Shown one piece after another: positions 1 to 8,176 of a stretch of DNA of 64,000 nt (position 1 is its first letter; every line of letters starts with the position of its first letter). The stretch is from Luteimonas kalidii (GTDB lineage: Bacteria; Pseudomonadota; Gammaproteobacteria; Xanthomonadales; Xanthomonadaceae): assembly GCF_029887935.1 (NCBI RefSeq), contig NZ_JARXRO010000014.1, forward strand, positions 53,685 through 117,684. Reading direction: 5' to 3'. The translations under genes were made by a program, and so were the position numbers. The notes under the pieces are model-generated. The model ran no database searches, was not told the origin of the DNA, and worked only from the letters and a program-made list of their open reading frames with translations.

Positions 1-28
1 CGGATGCGCTGCGCTTATCCGGGCTACG
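1..28. repeat. REP-like palindromic repeat, copy 1
   Basis: The first 28 bases read GGATGCG..CGCTTATCC followed by GGGCTACG. The same layout (a CCGGAT or CCGGGT arm, a short GC centre, then TTATCCGG or TTACCCGG and GGCTACG) recurs at 6572-6601 and twice near 40.1 kb. This looks like a dispersed REP/BIME-type element of the kind mobilised in trans by RAYT transposases. No RAYT gene is in the window. The left edge may lie outside the window. The rest of 29-214 shows no gene I can support. Confidence 0.6.
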
Positions 29-214
29 GAACGGGGCGCCGCGCCGCCGGCATCACGTCGCTCGCGGATCCGCGGACACGTGGGACAGGCGTCGGCCGTC
101 GCCTCGTGATGCCGGGTCCATGCGCTGGCGCGCCTCGCGTGCCGGACCCGCGCGTCTCGCTACTCGCCAGCGCGGGCGTCACAGGCGTAGCGCGGGGGGA
201 GCCTGCCGGAAGGT

Positions 215-910
215 CTACGGGTGCGTCGGCGGCGCCGCGTCGGACTCGGGTCCGGATTCGCCAAGCGCATTGATCGCGTCGTTCTCCACCACGTCGGGCG
301 GGTCCGGCGTGGCCGCCAGTGCCAGCATCGCGCGCCCGAGCAGCGCGGTACTCGTCATCATCCCCGGCAGCAGCCGCACGCCCAGCACCATGGCCGGCCC
401 CGCGACCGTGTAGAGCGGCCGCATCCATCCGTGCGGACTGCGTTCACCATGCGCCGGCGCGATGCCGCCAGGGCGCAGCATCACGGCGGGGATCGGCAGA
501 CCGCGCAGCGCGCCTTCGGCCTCGCCCTTCACCCGCAGCGGCATCAAGCGGCTGGCGGGGTCGGCATGGGCGCCGGAAATGTAGAGCAGCCGCGCGCCGG
601 GATTGCGCTGGCCGAAGGCGCGGGCCACGTGCAGCGTGAGATCGACCGTGACGTGCCGGTACTCGGGTTCCGGTGTGCCCAGCGGCGGTGCGCCCGCGCA
701 ATAGAAGCAGGCGTCGAAGGGAGTCAGGCGCTCGAGCACCCCGGTCAGCTCGTCGAACCGCTCCACCACCAGATCCTCCACCCGCGGGTCGGGGTGCGAC
801 AGGGCGCGGCGTCCCAGGACCGTTACATGGGACACGCCCGGGTGCGCCAGGGTTTCCACCAGCACCCCCTGGCCGACCAGACCGGTGGCGCCTGTCATCA
901 GGATGCGCAT
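215..910 (-). CDS. NAD(P)-binding short-chain/epimerase-type protein
   Basis: A 231-residue protein that opens with a Rossmann dinucleotide-binding motif, GATGLVGQG at residues 7-15, followed by an acidic/basic segment ending GRR near residue 34, as in atypical SDR or NAD-dependent epimerase families. The core continues with CFYCAGAPP near 90 and LLYISGAHA near 125, where the SDR beta4 and beta5 strands fall. A classical YxxxK is not evident; the segment after the Ser reads LMPLRVKGEAE, so a Lys is present but the Tyr is not. This resembles the YbjT/HTATIP2-like atypical SDRs. The product is probably cytosolic; its substrate is unknown. It stands alone on the minus strand. Confidence 0.8.
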   Translation of the reverse strand: MRILMTGATGLVGQGVLVETLAHPGVSHVTVLGRRALSHPDPRVEDLVVERFDELTGVLERLTPFDACFYCAGAPPLGTPEPEYRHVTVDLTLHVARAFGQRNPGARLLYISGAHADPASRLMPLRVKGEAEGALRGLPIPAVMLRPGGIAPAHGERSPHGWMRPLYTVAGPAMVLGVRLLPGMMTSTALLGRAMLALAATPDPPDVVENDAINALGESGPESDAAPPTHP

Positions 911-1196
911 GGGAAATCCGGCAGGGAGGGAGGGGGCGAGTCTAGGCCCGGAGGCATGTGGGCCATGTCATGGCGCGCTGCAGGAGACGGGAGGACCCGG
1001 CGCTTGAGGGGGGCGCCGACACGGCACCGTCCGCCCGTCCGTCGCTCCCGTCCGCGCCGGCCGTTCGCCGCGTCGGCTGTCGACAGGTGTCTGCCGGCCG
1101 ATAAGGGGGCGTGGCCGACCGTACCCGGTCCGTCCCGCGTGCTTGAATAGTCCACGCGGACGGAGACTTGCCGCGGCGAACCTGGATGAGGGCCCC

Positions 1197-2300
1197 GTGC
1201 CGACCTTGTGGATTGCAGTGATTGCCGTGCTGGTGGTGTCCGCTGCTGCGGGCCTGCTGCTGCGACGGCGGCAACTTGGCGGGCCGGGAGGGCCATCCGC
1301 GCCCGTGCGGCGCGCGGCGCCTCGGCGTCCCGTCGATGGCGACGGCGCTCCGGACGCGACCGTGACGGCCGCGCCGGGCGATGCAGCCGTCTCGCCGCCG
1401 GCTGTGCGGGCGCCCGAACCCGAGCGGGTGATGCTCGAGCGGCTGTGCGCACCGGCGTTCGCGCATGCCGCGACGGCGGGCAGCGTGTCGGCGGTGGACT
1501 CCGCCGACGCCGGGGCAGCCGCGGTCGACGTCCTGGCGCGCATCGACGCGCACCCGCGCTACGTGCCGCGGCGTCCCCAGCTGTTGCCGCAGTTGACGCG
1601 TGCGATCAACGATCCGGCCGCCAGTGCGCCGTCCATCGCCGCGATCATCGCGCAGGACCCGGCGCTGGCCGGCAACCTCCTGCGCATCGCCAACAGCGCG
1701 ATGTACCGTCGGCAGGACGCGCCGATCGAGCACCTCGAGCGTGCCGTGGCGCTGCTCGGCACCGAGGGACTGCGCCGGATCGTGATGGCCGCCCTGCTGC
1801 AGCCGGTGATCGCCGACGACGGCAGCGTCTTCGGCCGCTGCGCGGCATTGCTGTGGGACCACACCCTGCGTTCGGCCGACTTCGCCCTGCGCGCGGACCA
1901 GGGCGCGACGCGCGACGACCAGCATGCGGCGCAGCTGCTGGCGCTGCTGTACGGGTTGGGCGGTGTGGTGGTCGTGCAGGTGCTGCGCGACACGTGGGGC
2001 AGGCGCGGTGACGGCGTGCCCGAGGTGGGGACGCTGGCGATGCTGCTGGATGCCTGGTCGGCGCGTTGCGCGCGTTCGATTTCGGTCGACTGGGGCCTGT
2101 CCTCCCGGGTCGGGCGCGTCCTCGAAGAGCTCGCGGGTGAGGATGGGCAGCCGGCCCCGAGCGGCCTTGCACGCTCGCTGCGCATCCACCGGGCGCAGGC
2201 GGCCGCTGCCATGCCCGGCGCGGCAGGCCGGGAATCCGTCGAACGCGTCGAACCCGTCGAATTGCCCCGGCTTGCGGCCGAGCCATCCCGCCTGGACTGA
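1197..2300 (+). CDS. Membrane-anchored HDOD domain protein
   Basis: A 367-residue protein with an N-terminal membrane segment (roughly residues 4-21) followed by a basic RRR stop-transfer signal, an Ala/Pro-rich linker to about residue 110, and an HDOD domain from about 115 to 340. HDOD hallmarks are LLPQLTRAI, DPALAGNLLRIANSAMY, IEHLERAVALLG and WDHTLRSADFA. HDOD proteins are non-enzymatic scaffolds in signalling, often linked to c-di-GMP or motility control. I prefer the GTG at 1197, with GATGAGG just upstream, over the TTG at 1143, because the membrane segment then sits at the N terminus. It lies just upstream of the DUF421 gene on the same strand. Confidence 0.85.
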   Translation: MPTLWIAVIAVLVVSAAAGLLLRRRQLGGPGGPSAPVRRAAPRRPVDGDGAPDATVTAAPGDAAVSPPAVRAPEPERVMLERLCAPAFAHAATAGSVSAVDSADAGAAAVDVLARIDAHPRYVPRRPQLLPQLTRAINDPAASAPSIAAIIAQDPALAGNLLRIANSAMYRRQDAPIEHLERAVALLGTEGLRRIVMAALLQPVIADDGSVFGRCAALLWDHTLRSADFALRADQGATRDDQHAAQLLALLYGLGGVVVVQVLRDTWGRRGDGVPEVGTLAMLLDAWSARCARSISVDWGLSSRVGRVLEELAGEDGQPAPSGLARSLRIHRAQAAAAMPGAAGRESVERVEPVELPRLAAEPSRLD

Positions 2301-2355
2301 CGTGGTCCGCGGCGCCGGTGGCGTGGCGCGCATGCAGCAGCCCTGTGCGGGTCGG

Positions 2356-2964
2356 ATGTCCACGGATCACGAGACTTCGACCCGCATCGTGCGTGAATGG
2401 TGCGCTCCGCACCGGGACTGGCACATGTTCTTCGACAGCTGGCACGGGCTGCTGCGCGTGATCGTGGTCGGCACGCTCGCATACCTCGGACTGGTCGCGT
2501 GGCTGCGGGCGACCGGCAAGCGGACCGTCTCGAAGTGGAACGCGTTCGACCTGATCGTCACGATCGCGCTGGGTTCGACCCTGGCAACGATCCTGCTGAC
2601 GGAGGAGGTCGCGCTGGTGGAAGGCGTGCTCGGCATGGGGCTGCTGATCATGCTGCAGTACGCGATCAGCTGGACCTCCGTGCGTTCCGGCTGGGTCCGT
2701 CGCGCAGTGAAGAACGCGCCGACCCTGTTGCTGCGTGAAGGCCGGCCCTGTGTCGATGCGCTGCGCAAGCAGCGGGTCACGGAGGGCGAGTTGCGGGCCG
2801 CGGTCCGCGCGGCGGGGCATGCCACGTTCGAGGAGATCGACGCGGTGGTGCTGGAGACGGACGGGAACTTCAGCGTGATCACCCGCGGCTGGGAGGGAGC
2901 GCGCTGTGCGATGTCCGATGTGGAGGGCGTCGAGGACCGGGCAGGCGTGCCCGGGGTGCGCTGA
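2356..2964 (+). CDS. DUF421 (YetF-type) membrane protein
   Basis: A 202-residue protein with three membrane segments (about residues 32-50, 60-80 and 85-105) and a soluble C-terminal DUF421 domain. Signature stretches are GKRTVSKWNAFDLIVTIALGS, where the Lys-Arg before the second helix is typical, then RPTLL-like APTLLLREG, and TFEEIDAVVLETDGNFSVI near the end. YetF/YcaP-type proteins are widespread inner-membrane proteins of unclear role. ATG 2425 is an alternative start that would remove a 23-residue polar leader. It lies 56 bases downstream of the HDOD gene and may be cotranscribed with it. Confidence 0.88.
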   Translation: MSTDHETSTRIVREWCAPHRDWHMFFDSWHGLLRVIVVGTLAYLGLVAWLRATGKRTVSKWNAFDLIVTIALGSTLATILLTEEVALVEGVLGMGLLIMLQYAISWTSVRSGWVRRAVKNAPTLLLREGRPCVDALRKQRVTEGELRAAVRAAGHATFEEIDAVVLETDGNFSVITRGWEGARCAMSDVEGVEDRAGVPGVR

Positions 2965-2982
2965 TCCGCATCAGGCCGACGG

Positions 2983-4353
2983 TCAGTCGCGCGCGGGCGC
3001 GGGCTGGTCGGGATCGACGTCTCCGGCCAGCGTCCACACGATCTCGCGGCCCTGCGGGTCGCGGCTGAGATGGAAGTACGCCCGGGCGCGTGGCGCGATC
3101 GCATGCACTCCGGCGCTCCCATCGCTGCCCGCGATGGCGACGGGCACGATGTACAGGCCGGTCGCGTCGATCGTCCTGCGTGCGGGGCGCCCGGCCAGGT
3201 CGCCGATGTCGAGCACCGTTGCGCCGCGTTCCAGCAGCGCATCGTCGAATTCCAGCACCAGATCGGCCCTGGCCGGCGCGCGTCCGGGGAGCACGAGCGT
3301 GCCGCCACTGATACGCAGGTCTGCCCAGCTGCTTCCGTTCTCTGGCAGTTCGCGATACGCCGCATGCGGCAAGCCGGCATGGGCGCCGGTGGCGATGGCG
3401 TCCAGCGCGGCGGCCAGGGCGAGGAAGTTGAGCTTGCGCAACTGCTGCTTCTGCAGATCGCCCTCGATGCCGCCGGACTCCACCAGGATGGTCGACACGC
3501 CGGCCTGCGCCGTCAGGTCGCCGAACGCGCGCGGGTTGAACGTGTCGTCCCATCTGGCGATGCGGCCGGCGACGTAGGGCTCCAGCGCGGCGCGGATGGC
3601 CACCGAAACTTCGATCGCGCGCGCACGCGCGGCATCGACCTCGCGCGCCTGGTTGTAGGGCGGAGCGAGCAGGGCGATGGCGGTGCCGCGGCCGGTGTCG
3701 CCCACGCGCGTGCCCACGTCCTGGTCGTGCAGGTTGAACCCGAACCTGGGCTGCAGGCGTTCGCGCAGGTCGTGCAGGGCGCGACCCTCCGGCGTGGCCA
3801 GGGCGCGCGCGTCGCGGTTGATGTCGATGCCCTGCGCATTGCGCCGCTGGAAGCGCGCCGCGCCGTCCGGATTCACGATCGGGAAGAAGTGCAGGCTGGT
3901 GTGCCTGCGCCATCGCTGGACCAGCGGATGCCGAGGGTGCTCGCCCAGGAACCGGAACAGGTCTGCCAGGGCCATCGACGCCGTGCTCTCGTCGCCGTGC
4001 ATCTGCGACCAGAGCAGCACGCGCGTGTCGCCCTCGCCCCAGGACACGTACCGCAGGGGGCGTCCTTCCGCGCTGCGGCCGATGCGTTCGCTCCGGAATC
4101 CGCGCGAGTCGCTGGCGAGCGGCCCGGCCAGGGACCACCACTGTTCCGGCGCGAACCGCCGGTCTTCCAGGCCGGCCACGCGGATGCGCTGGTCGTACAG
4201 CGCGTCGAGCGCTTCGAGCCAGGCCGGTGCGGGCGGCACCATGGTGTCGGGCGGTGTCGTCGGGGTGGTCGCCGGCTCCCGGTCCTGCGCCGGGGACATG
4301 GGCGGCCACAGCAGCACGCACAACAGCAAGGACAGCGCGGGCAGATTCGGCAT
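2983..4353 (-). CDS. Secreted M14 zinc carboxypeptidase
   Basis: A 456-residue protein with a signal peptide (hydrophobic LALLLCVLL-type core, processing near PAQ at about residue 22). The M14 zinc site is visible: HGDE at 119-122 (HxxE), then HFFPIVNPDG as the substrate-binding stretch, and NLHDQDVGTR supplying the third zinc His. ILVESGGIEGD supplies the catalytic Glu region. The protein probably trims C-terminal residues of peptides or cell-wall peptides outside the cytoplasm. ATG 4353 is preceded by GGAG at about ten bases; earlier in-frame ATGs at 4368 and 4371 lie before the hydrophobic leader. The reading frame runs open to 4659 but that extension is not signal-peptide-like. Confidence 0.9.
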   Translation of the reverse strand: MPNLPALSLLLCVLLWPPMSPAQDREPATTPTTPPDTMVPPAPAWLEALDALYDQRIRVAGLEDRRFAPEQWWSLAGPLASDSRGFRSERIGRSAEGRPLRYVSWGEGDTRVLLWSQMHGDESTASMALADLFRFLGEHPRHPLVQRWRRHTSLHFFPIVNPDGAARFQRRNAQGIDINRDARALATPEGRALHDLRERLQPRFGFNLHDQDVGTRVGDTGRGTAIALLAPPYNQAREVDAARARAIEVSVAIRAALEPYVAGRIARWDDTFNPRAFGDLTAQAGVSTILVESGGIEGDLQKQQLRKLNFLALAAALDAIATGAHAGLPHAAYRELPENGSSWADLRISGGTLVLPGRAPARADLVLEFDDALLERGATVLDIGDLAGRPARRTIDATGLYIVPVAIAGSDGSAGVHAIAPRARAYFHLSRDPQGREIVWTLAGDVDPDQPAPARD

Positions 4354-4505
4354 GGCGTTGCGCTCCATCATGAGCGTCGCATGCTCCGAACCACGTCCGC
4401 CGTTGTCAAACGGTATGCGCGCACCGTTCTCCACGCGGCCCCACATCTCCTGCACCGCATTCGCACAGCCGCCACGGCGGCGCACCGGCGGGCATGCTGC
4501 AGCGC

Positions 4506-4967
4506 CTAGTGCTTCGGCGTCCCAAGCTCCGCCTTCACCAGCTGCTTCCTGCGGATGAATTCCGCATGCGGCACCGCCAGGAGGTCCGCGACCCGACGCA
4601 CCATCAGTTCCTCGTGCTTGTCCAGGCGCGCATCGGCGAAGGCGACCCGCCACAGCCATTCGACCAGCTCCGCACGCTGGGCGGCATCGAGCCCGGGCCT
4701 CAGCTCGCGGGTGAACTCGTGCAGCGAGACCGACTGCCGCCGCGCTTCGTGCGCCTGTTCGATCAGCGACGCCAGCTCGGCAGGCGCCATGCGGAAGGCC
4801 GTTGCCATCGCCTGGTGCACCACGTCCAGCTCCACCTCGTCCCCGCCGTCGGCGGTCACCGCCATCTCCAGCAGCAGCGCGGCGGCCGCCCGCGGCAGCG
4901 CATGCGGATCGTCGCTGCGTTCGTGCCGGTTGACGATGCGGGTCAGGGCGCTGAACCAGTCGGTCAC
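4506..4967 (-). CDS. TerB-like tellurite resistance family protein
   Basis: A small acidic helical protein of about 153 residues with TerB features: AAAALLLEMAVTADGGDEVELDVVHQA near the N terminus and LVEWLWRVAFADARLDKHEELMVRRVADLL near the C terminus. The acidic clusters in these paired helical halves are where TerB binds metal. The GTG at 4967 gives a protein that begins at the first helix; the frame is open to 5117 with an ATG at 5087, so a longer form with a disordered leader cannot be excluded. No other ter genes are nearby, so a role in tellurite resistance is not implied. Confidence 0.8.
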   Translation of the reverse strand: MTDWFSALTRIVNRHERSDDPHALPRAAAALLLEMAVTADGGDEVELDVVHQAMATAFRMAPAELASLIEQAHEARRQSVSLHEFTRELRPGLDAAQRAELVEWLWRVAFADARLDKHEELMVRRVADLLAVPHAEFIRRKQLVKAELGTPKH

Positions 4968-5145
4968 GGGAGAGCCTGCCTGTGTCTCGGTGGAATTGGA
5001 GAAACTGGGGGCTACGGCAGGGTTCTCAACCGGGCCGCCGGCGGCCTGGCGCGAACCGCCAGCGTCGACCGGGGATGGCCGTGGCATATGTGCCGCGTGT
5101 CGTGGTCGGGATCCCATCGCGCGTGGCGCCGGCTCGCGATGCCCC

Positions 5146-5808
5146 TCAGTCCGGAGGCGCAGCCCGGCGGTAGTGCAGCAACCGTCCGCTTACGGCGCGG
5201 TCGTCGTCCTCCATCGCGAAGCGTGATTCGCTGACATCGAACCCCTGCGTGGCCAGCAGCCGGGTGAACCCACCGCTGTGGCCGCGACCTGGATCGGTGA
5301 TCACGACTTCGCACCCTTGGCGTGCGTGGCGCCTCACCACTTCGGACAGCAGCCCGGCAGTGCCGCGTTCGTACAGCACGTCGCTGGCGATGAGCATGTC
5401 GAACTCGCCCAGCGTGGGCAGCGGATGATCCCAGCGCAGTTGCCGGTAGTGCAGCGCAGGCAGCGCGTTGAGCGCGGCGTTGTAGGCCAGGAACGATTCG
5501 GCCAGCGGATGCATGTCCGTCGCCACGACGTCCGCGCCACGACGCTGCAGGACCAGGCTGGCCAGGCCGATGCCGCAGCCGATCTCCAGCACCCGCTTGC
5601 CGTCGACGTCGGCCCGGTCCATTGCCTCGGCCAGCAGCCGGCCCGAGGGCCACAGCTGACCGAACAGCGACCACTGTGCGGACGAAATGCCGAGGCGCTC
5701 GCCATGGCCATCGGGATCGGCGAACTGCTGGCGGTCGCTGAGCACGCGCAGCCGGTACGCGTGGTCGCCCACGACGACGGTGAGGATACGGGTACTGAAA
5801 CCAGGCAC
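5146..5808 (-). CDS. SAM-dependent methyltransferase (METTL/lysine-methyltransferase-like)
   Basis: A 220-residue class I methyltransferase. Motif I is VLEIGCGIGLASL, followed by the acidic post-I motif ATDMHP, and FDMLIASDVLYE provides the motif IV region typical of the Methyltransf_16 (FAM86/METTL21-like) group, whose members methylate protein lysines. I place the start at GTG 5808, which has GGGAG five bases upstream; the frame stays open to 5919 but the extra residues look like non-coding GC-rich sequence. Substrate unknown. It is followed 178 bases later by the TerB-like gene on the same strand. Confidence 0.8.
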   Translation of the reverse strand: MPGFSTRILTVVVGDHAYRLRVLSDRQQFADPDGHGERLGISSAQWSLFGQLWPSGRLLAEAMDRADVDGKRVLEIGCGIGLASLVLQRRGADVVATDMHPLAESFLAYNAALNALPALHYRQLRWDHPLPTLGEFDMLIASDVLYERGTAGLLSEVVRRHARQGCEVVITDPGRGHSGGFTRLLATQGFDVSESRFAMEDDDRAVSGRLLHYRRAAPPD

Positions 5809-6062
5809 GAGGCTCCCGGGAAGCGTCGCCGGGCACGGCCGGGCGATGACGCATGGAAGGGAGCGAGGCGGGCGACGGTCGCCGCGGAACGCGCACTGCG
5901 GGAATGGCCCGCGGGCCATGCTAGTCGAAACAGGAGTAGGGGACCATCAGGAAGGCGGGCGCGAAGCGGGCGGGGCCGGGTCCGATGCGGCCACAGGTGC
6001 TGACGTGCTGTTCGCGCCGCCGGCGCTACGGTCCGGGCGTCACGTTCCCTCCGGAGGCTCCG

Positions 6063-6554
6063 ATGCGACTCGAAGGTTCCTGCCACTGCGGCAATGTCCG
6101 CTTCAGCTGCGAGGCGTACGCACCCGCACCTTTCCTGCATTGCTACTGTTCGATCTGCCGCAAGACCGCGGGCGGGAGCGGCAGCGCGGTCAACCTCGGC
6201 GCGCGCGCGGACACGCTGGAGGTGGAGGGTCGCGGGCATCTGGGCGTCTACAACGCGAAGATCCGCAGGGACGACGGCAGTTGCCGCATCAGTTCGGGGC
6301 GCCGCCACTTCTGTACCGGATGCGGCAGCGCGCTGTGGCTGTTCGATCCCGACTGGCCGGACCTGGTGCATCCGCATGCGTCGGCCATCGACACCGAGCT
6401 TCCGCGGCCACCGGAGCGGGTGCACATGCTGCTGGACTCGAAGGCCAACTGGGTGCAGGTGCCGGACGGGCCGCACGACGTGCAGCTGGACGGTCTGCCG
6501 GAGGAATCGCTCGAGGACTGGCACCGGCGCCACGGCATGTTCGAGGGCGAGTGA
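6063..6554 (+). CDS. GFA/CENP-V family zinc protein (first of three)
   Basis: A 163-residue protein with the GFA fold's zinc ligands: CHCGNVRF near the N terminus, CYCSICRK about 20 residues later, and FCTGCGSALW in the centre. These paired Cys motifs define the family named after glutathione-dependent formaldehyde-activating enzyme; most members have no proven activity. ATG 6063 follows a good GGAGG. The C terminus (LEDWHRRHGMFEGE) is typical of the longer GFA subgroup. It lies divergent from the methyltransferase gene and ends just before a REP-like repeat. Confidence 0.85.
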   Translation: MRLEGSCHCGNVRFSCEAYAPAPFLHCYCSICRKTAGGSGSAVNLGARADTLEVEGRGHLGVYNAKIRRDDGSCRISSGRRHFCTGCGSALWLFDPDWPDLVHPHASAIDTELPRPPERVHMLLDSKANWVQVPDGPHDVQLDGLPEESLEDWHRRHGMFEGE

Positions 6555-6571
6555 GCGCGCGTCCGTCGGGT

Positions 6572-6601
6572 CCCGGGTGCGCTGCGCTTACCCGGGCTAC
6601 G
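6572..6601. repeat. REP-like palindromic repeat, copy 2
   Basis: CCCGGGTGCGCTGCGCTTACCCGGG followed by CTACG. The arms CCCGGGT and ACCCGGG are perfect inverses around a GCGC centre. It sits in the 116-base gap between convergent genes (GFA protein and FMN reductase), where it could also serve as a bidirectional transcription stop. Same element as at 1-28 and 40.1 kb. Confidence 0.65.
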
Positions 6602-6670
6602 CGATCGCGGATCGGCATGGGGATGGAACGGGGTATCGTCGCCGGGTGAGCGCAGCTCGCCCGAGACCCG

Positions 6671-7759
6671 CTACTTCTGCCGGGGCATGTCGAGAGTGGC
6701 GCCGGCCTCGCGCTGCCCTGCACGCAGCTGGCGGACGCGTTCGAGCAGTGCCCGCGCGGCGTTGCGGCTCTCCTCGATGACGGCCCGGTCCTCGTCGAGC
6801 GCGTCGTGGCTGGTGGCGTAGGGCGCGTAGTAGCCGATGTAGCGGTCCAGTTGCGACAGCGCGCCGGCGTCCACCAGGCCCATGCCGCGCAGCCAGTCGG
6901 ACAGCGCATGACGCACCAGCTGGGTTCCCTCGCTGTCGCCATGCACGACCACCGAGAAGGCGCGACCGGCCAGGTGCTGGGGGTAGTCCCAACCCTCGAG
7001 TTCCAGGCGCTTGGCGCGCGCCGGATCCTTGCCCTGCGTCGAAGTGGGATCGGGGTTGCCGCCGTCGGCGCAGACCAGGCGGTCCATCATCAGCTTCAGC
7101 GGCGAGGTGGCCTGGTTCCAGTGGACCGGCGTCACGATCATCACGCCGTGCGCCTCCGCCCAGCGCGGGTAGATCGCGTTCATCCAGTCCTGGTGCTGGC
7201 CCAGGCCGTGGTTGGGATAGCACGAGCACGGCCAATGGCACAGCGGCATCGCGGTGGACACGCAGCCCTTGCACGGATGGATGGTGCGGCCGAATTCGGA
7301 CGCGGTGCGGTTGAGTTCGAGCACGTCGCATTCCGCGCCCTGCGCCGTCGCCGCATCGCGCGCGGCCTCGAGCAGGCGCCAGGTCTTCGACATCTCGCCG
7401 GGACAGGTGTGCTCGCTGCGCGGCGAGGCGCAGACGAGAAGGAGTCGGTCCGGCGTGCCTGGTGCCTGCTGGCGTCGCGTGGCCTCCACGATGGCATCGC
7501 GCGCGGCGCGCCATTCGTCGGACAGCGCATAGGCAGGATCTTCGAAGCCGGGCCCGGCGGGATGCGTGTGCGGCGCCTTGCGGCCCTCGTCGTACGCGTT
7601 CCAGGCGATCGCGGCGAGCTGGTCGATGGCGCCACGGTGGGCATCGAATGCGGGGTCGGTGAAAGCGATGCGATAGCGACGCTCGAACTCGTCCCGGCCG
7701 AGCTTCGGATCGGGCTGGCCCTTTCGCGCGGGGGGAGGGGAAGCGGGCGTGTCGGTCAT
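6671..7759 (-). CDS. NADPH-dependent FMN reductase/flavodoxin-fold protein with Cys cluster
   Basis: A 362-residue protein. The central part has a flavodoxin-like fold of the FMN_red type: LLLVCASPRSEHTCPG as the phosphate-binding strand-loop, then MIVTPVHWNQATSPLKLMMDR, where the flavin-binding loop and dimer helix occur in this family. A cluster of five cysteines lies near residues 163-182 (CKGC, then CHWPCSCYP), reminiscent of the iron-sulfur flavoprotein group. The N-terminal 110 residues are an extra helical domain I do not recognise. The start at ATG 7759 lacks a strong ribosome site. Probably a cytosolic quinone or flavin reductase. Confidence 0.75.
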   Translation of the reverse strand: MTDTPASPPPARKGQPDPKLGRDEFERRYRIAFTDPAFDAHRGAIDQLAAIAWNAYDEGRKAPHTHPAGPGFEDPAYALSDEWRAARDAIVEATRRQQAPGTPDRLLLVCASPRSEHTCPGEMSKTWRLLEAARDAATAQGAECDVLELNRTASEFGRTIHPCKGCVSTAMPLCHWPCSCYPNHGLGQHQDWMNAIYPRWAEAHGVMIVTPVHWNQATSPLKLMMDRLVCADGGNPDPTSTQGKDPARAKRLELEGWDYPQHLAGRAFSVVVHGDSEGTQLVRHALSDWLRGMGLVDAGALSQLDRYIGYYAPYATSHDALDEDRAVIEESRNAARALLERVRQLRAGQREAGATLDMPRQK

Positions 7760-8176
7760 GGGTGTCGATTCGGTACGGGGTCGAGGGGCCCGTGGGGCGG
7801 GCGGGTCCGGAAGCGCGAATCCGCGGCGTCGGAAAATCGTGTCGCATCGCGCGTGTTCGGGAACGGTCGCGCGGTGAGGCGGGACATGGTGCGGACTTCG
7901 CCTGTCATCGGCACTGATGCTTGCGGCCGCGCGCCTGGACGGCGCACCGGATCGATGTGCGGCGATCCGACGCAATGGACGATGCCGGCGTCCGGGTGAA
8001 GCCGGTGTCGTGGGCAGACAGCCACGCTCACGCTGCGGGGAGCCACGGAATGTCCCGCGCGTCGCGTCGCGGGCGCGGGATCAGGCACCCCTGGACGGGT
8101 GGACAAATGCGATGGGCGCAGGGAAAGTGCACGCTGTTTCCGGCCCGCCGCGGCCGACTCTGGGGATCGATCGGAC
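7760..8176. other. Intergenic region between divergent genes
   Basis: 417 bases between the FMN reductase and the GH20 gene, which diverge. It must hold both promoters, but I see no clear -35/-10 pair, hairpin or repeat. The open frames crossing it in several phases have no family features and look like GC-rich chance frames. Confidence 0.5.

Noticed and set aside
5819..5919. Extended N terminus of the methyltransferase from ATG 5919
   Set aside because: GTG 5808 has a good ribosome site and the family start; the extension is Arg/Pro-rich shadow-like sequence.
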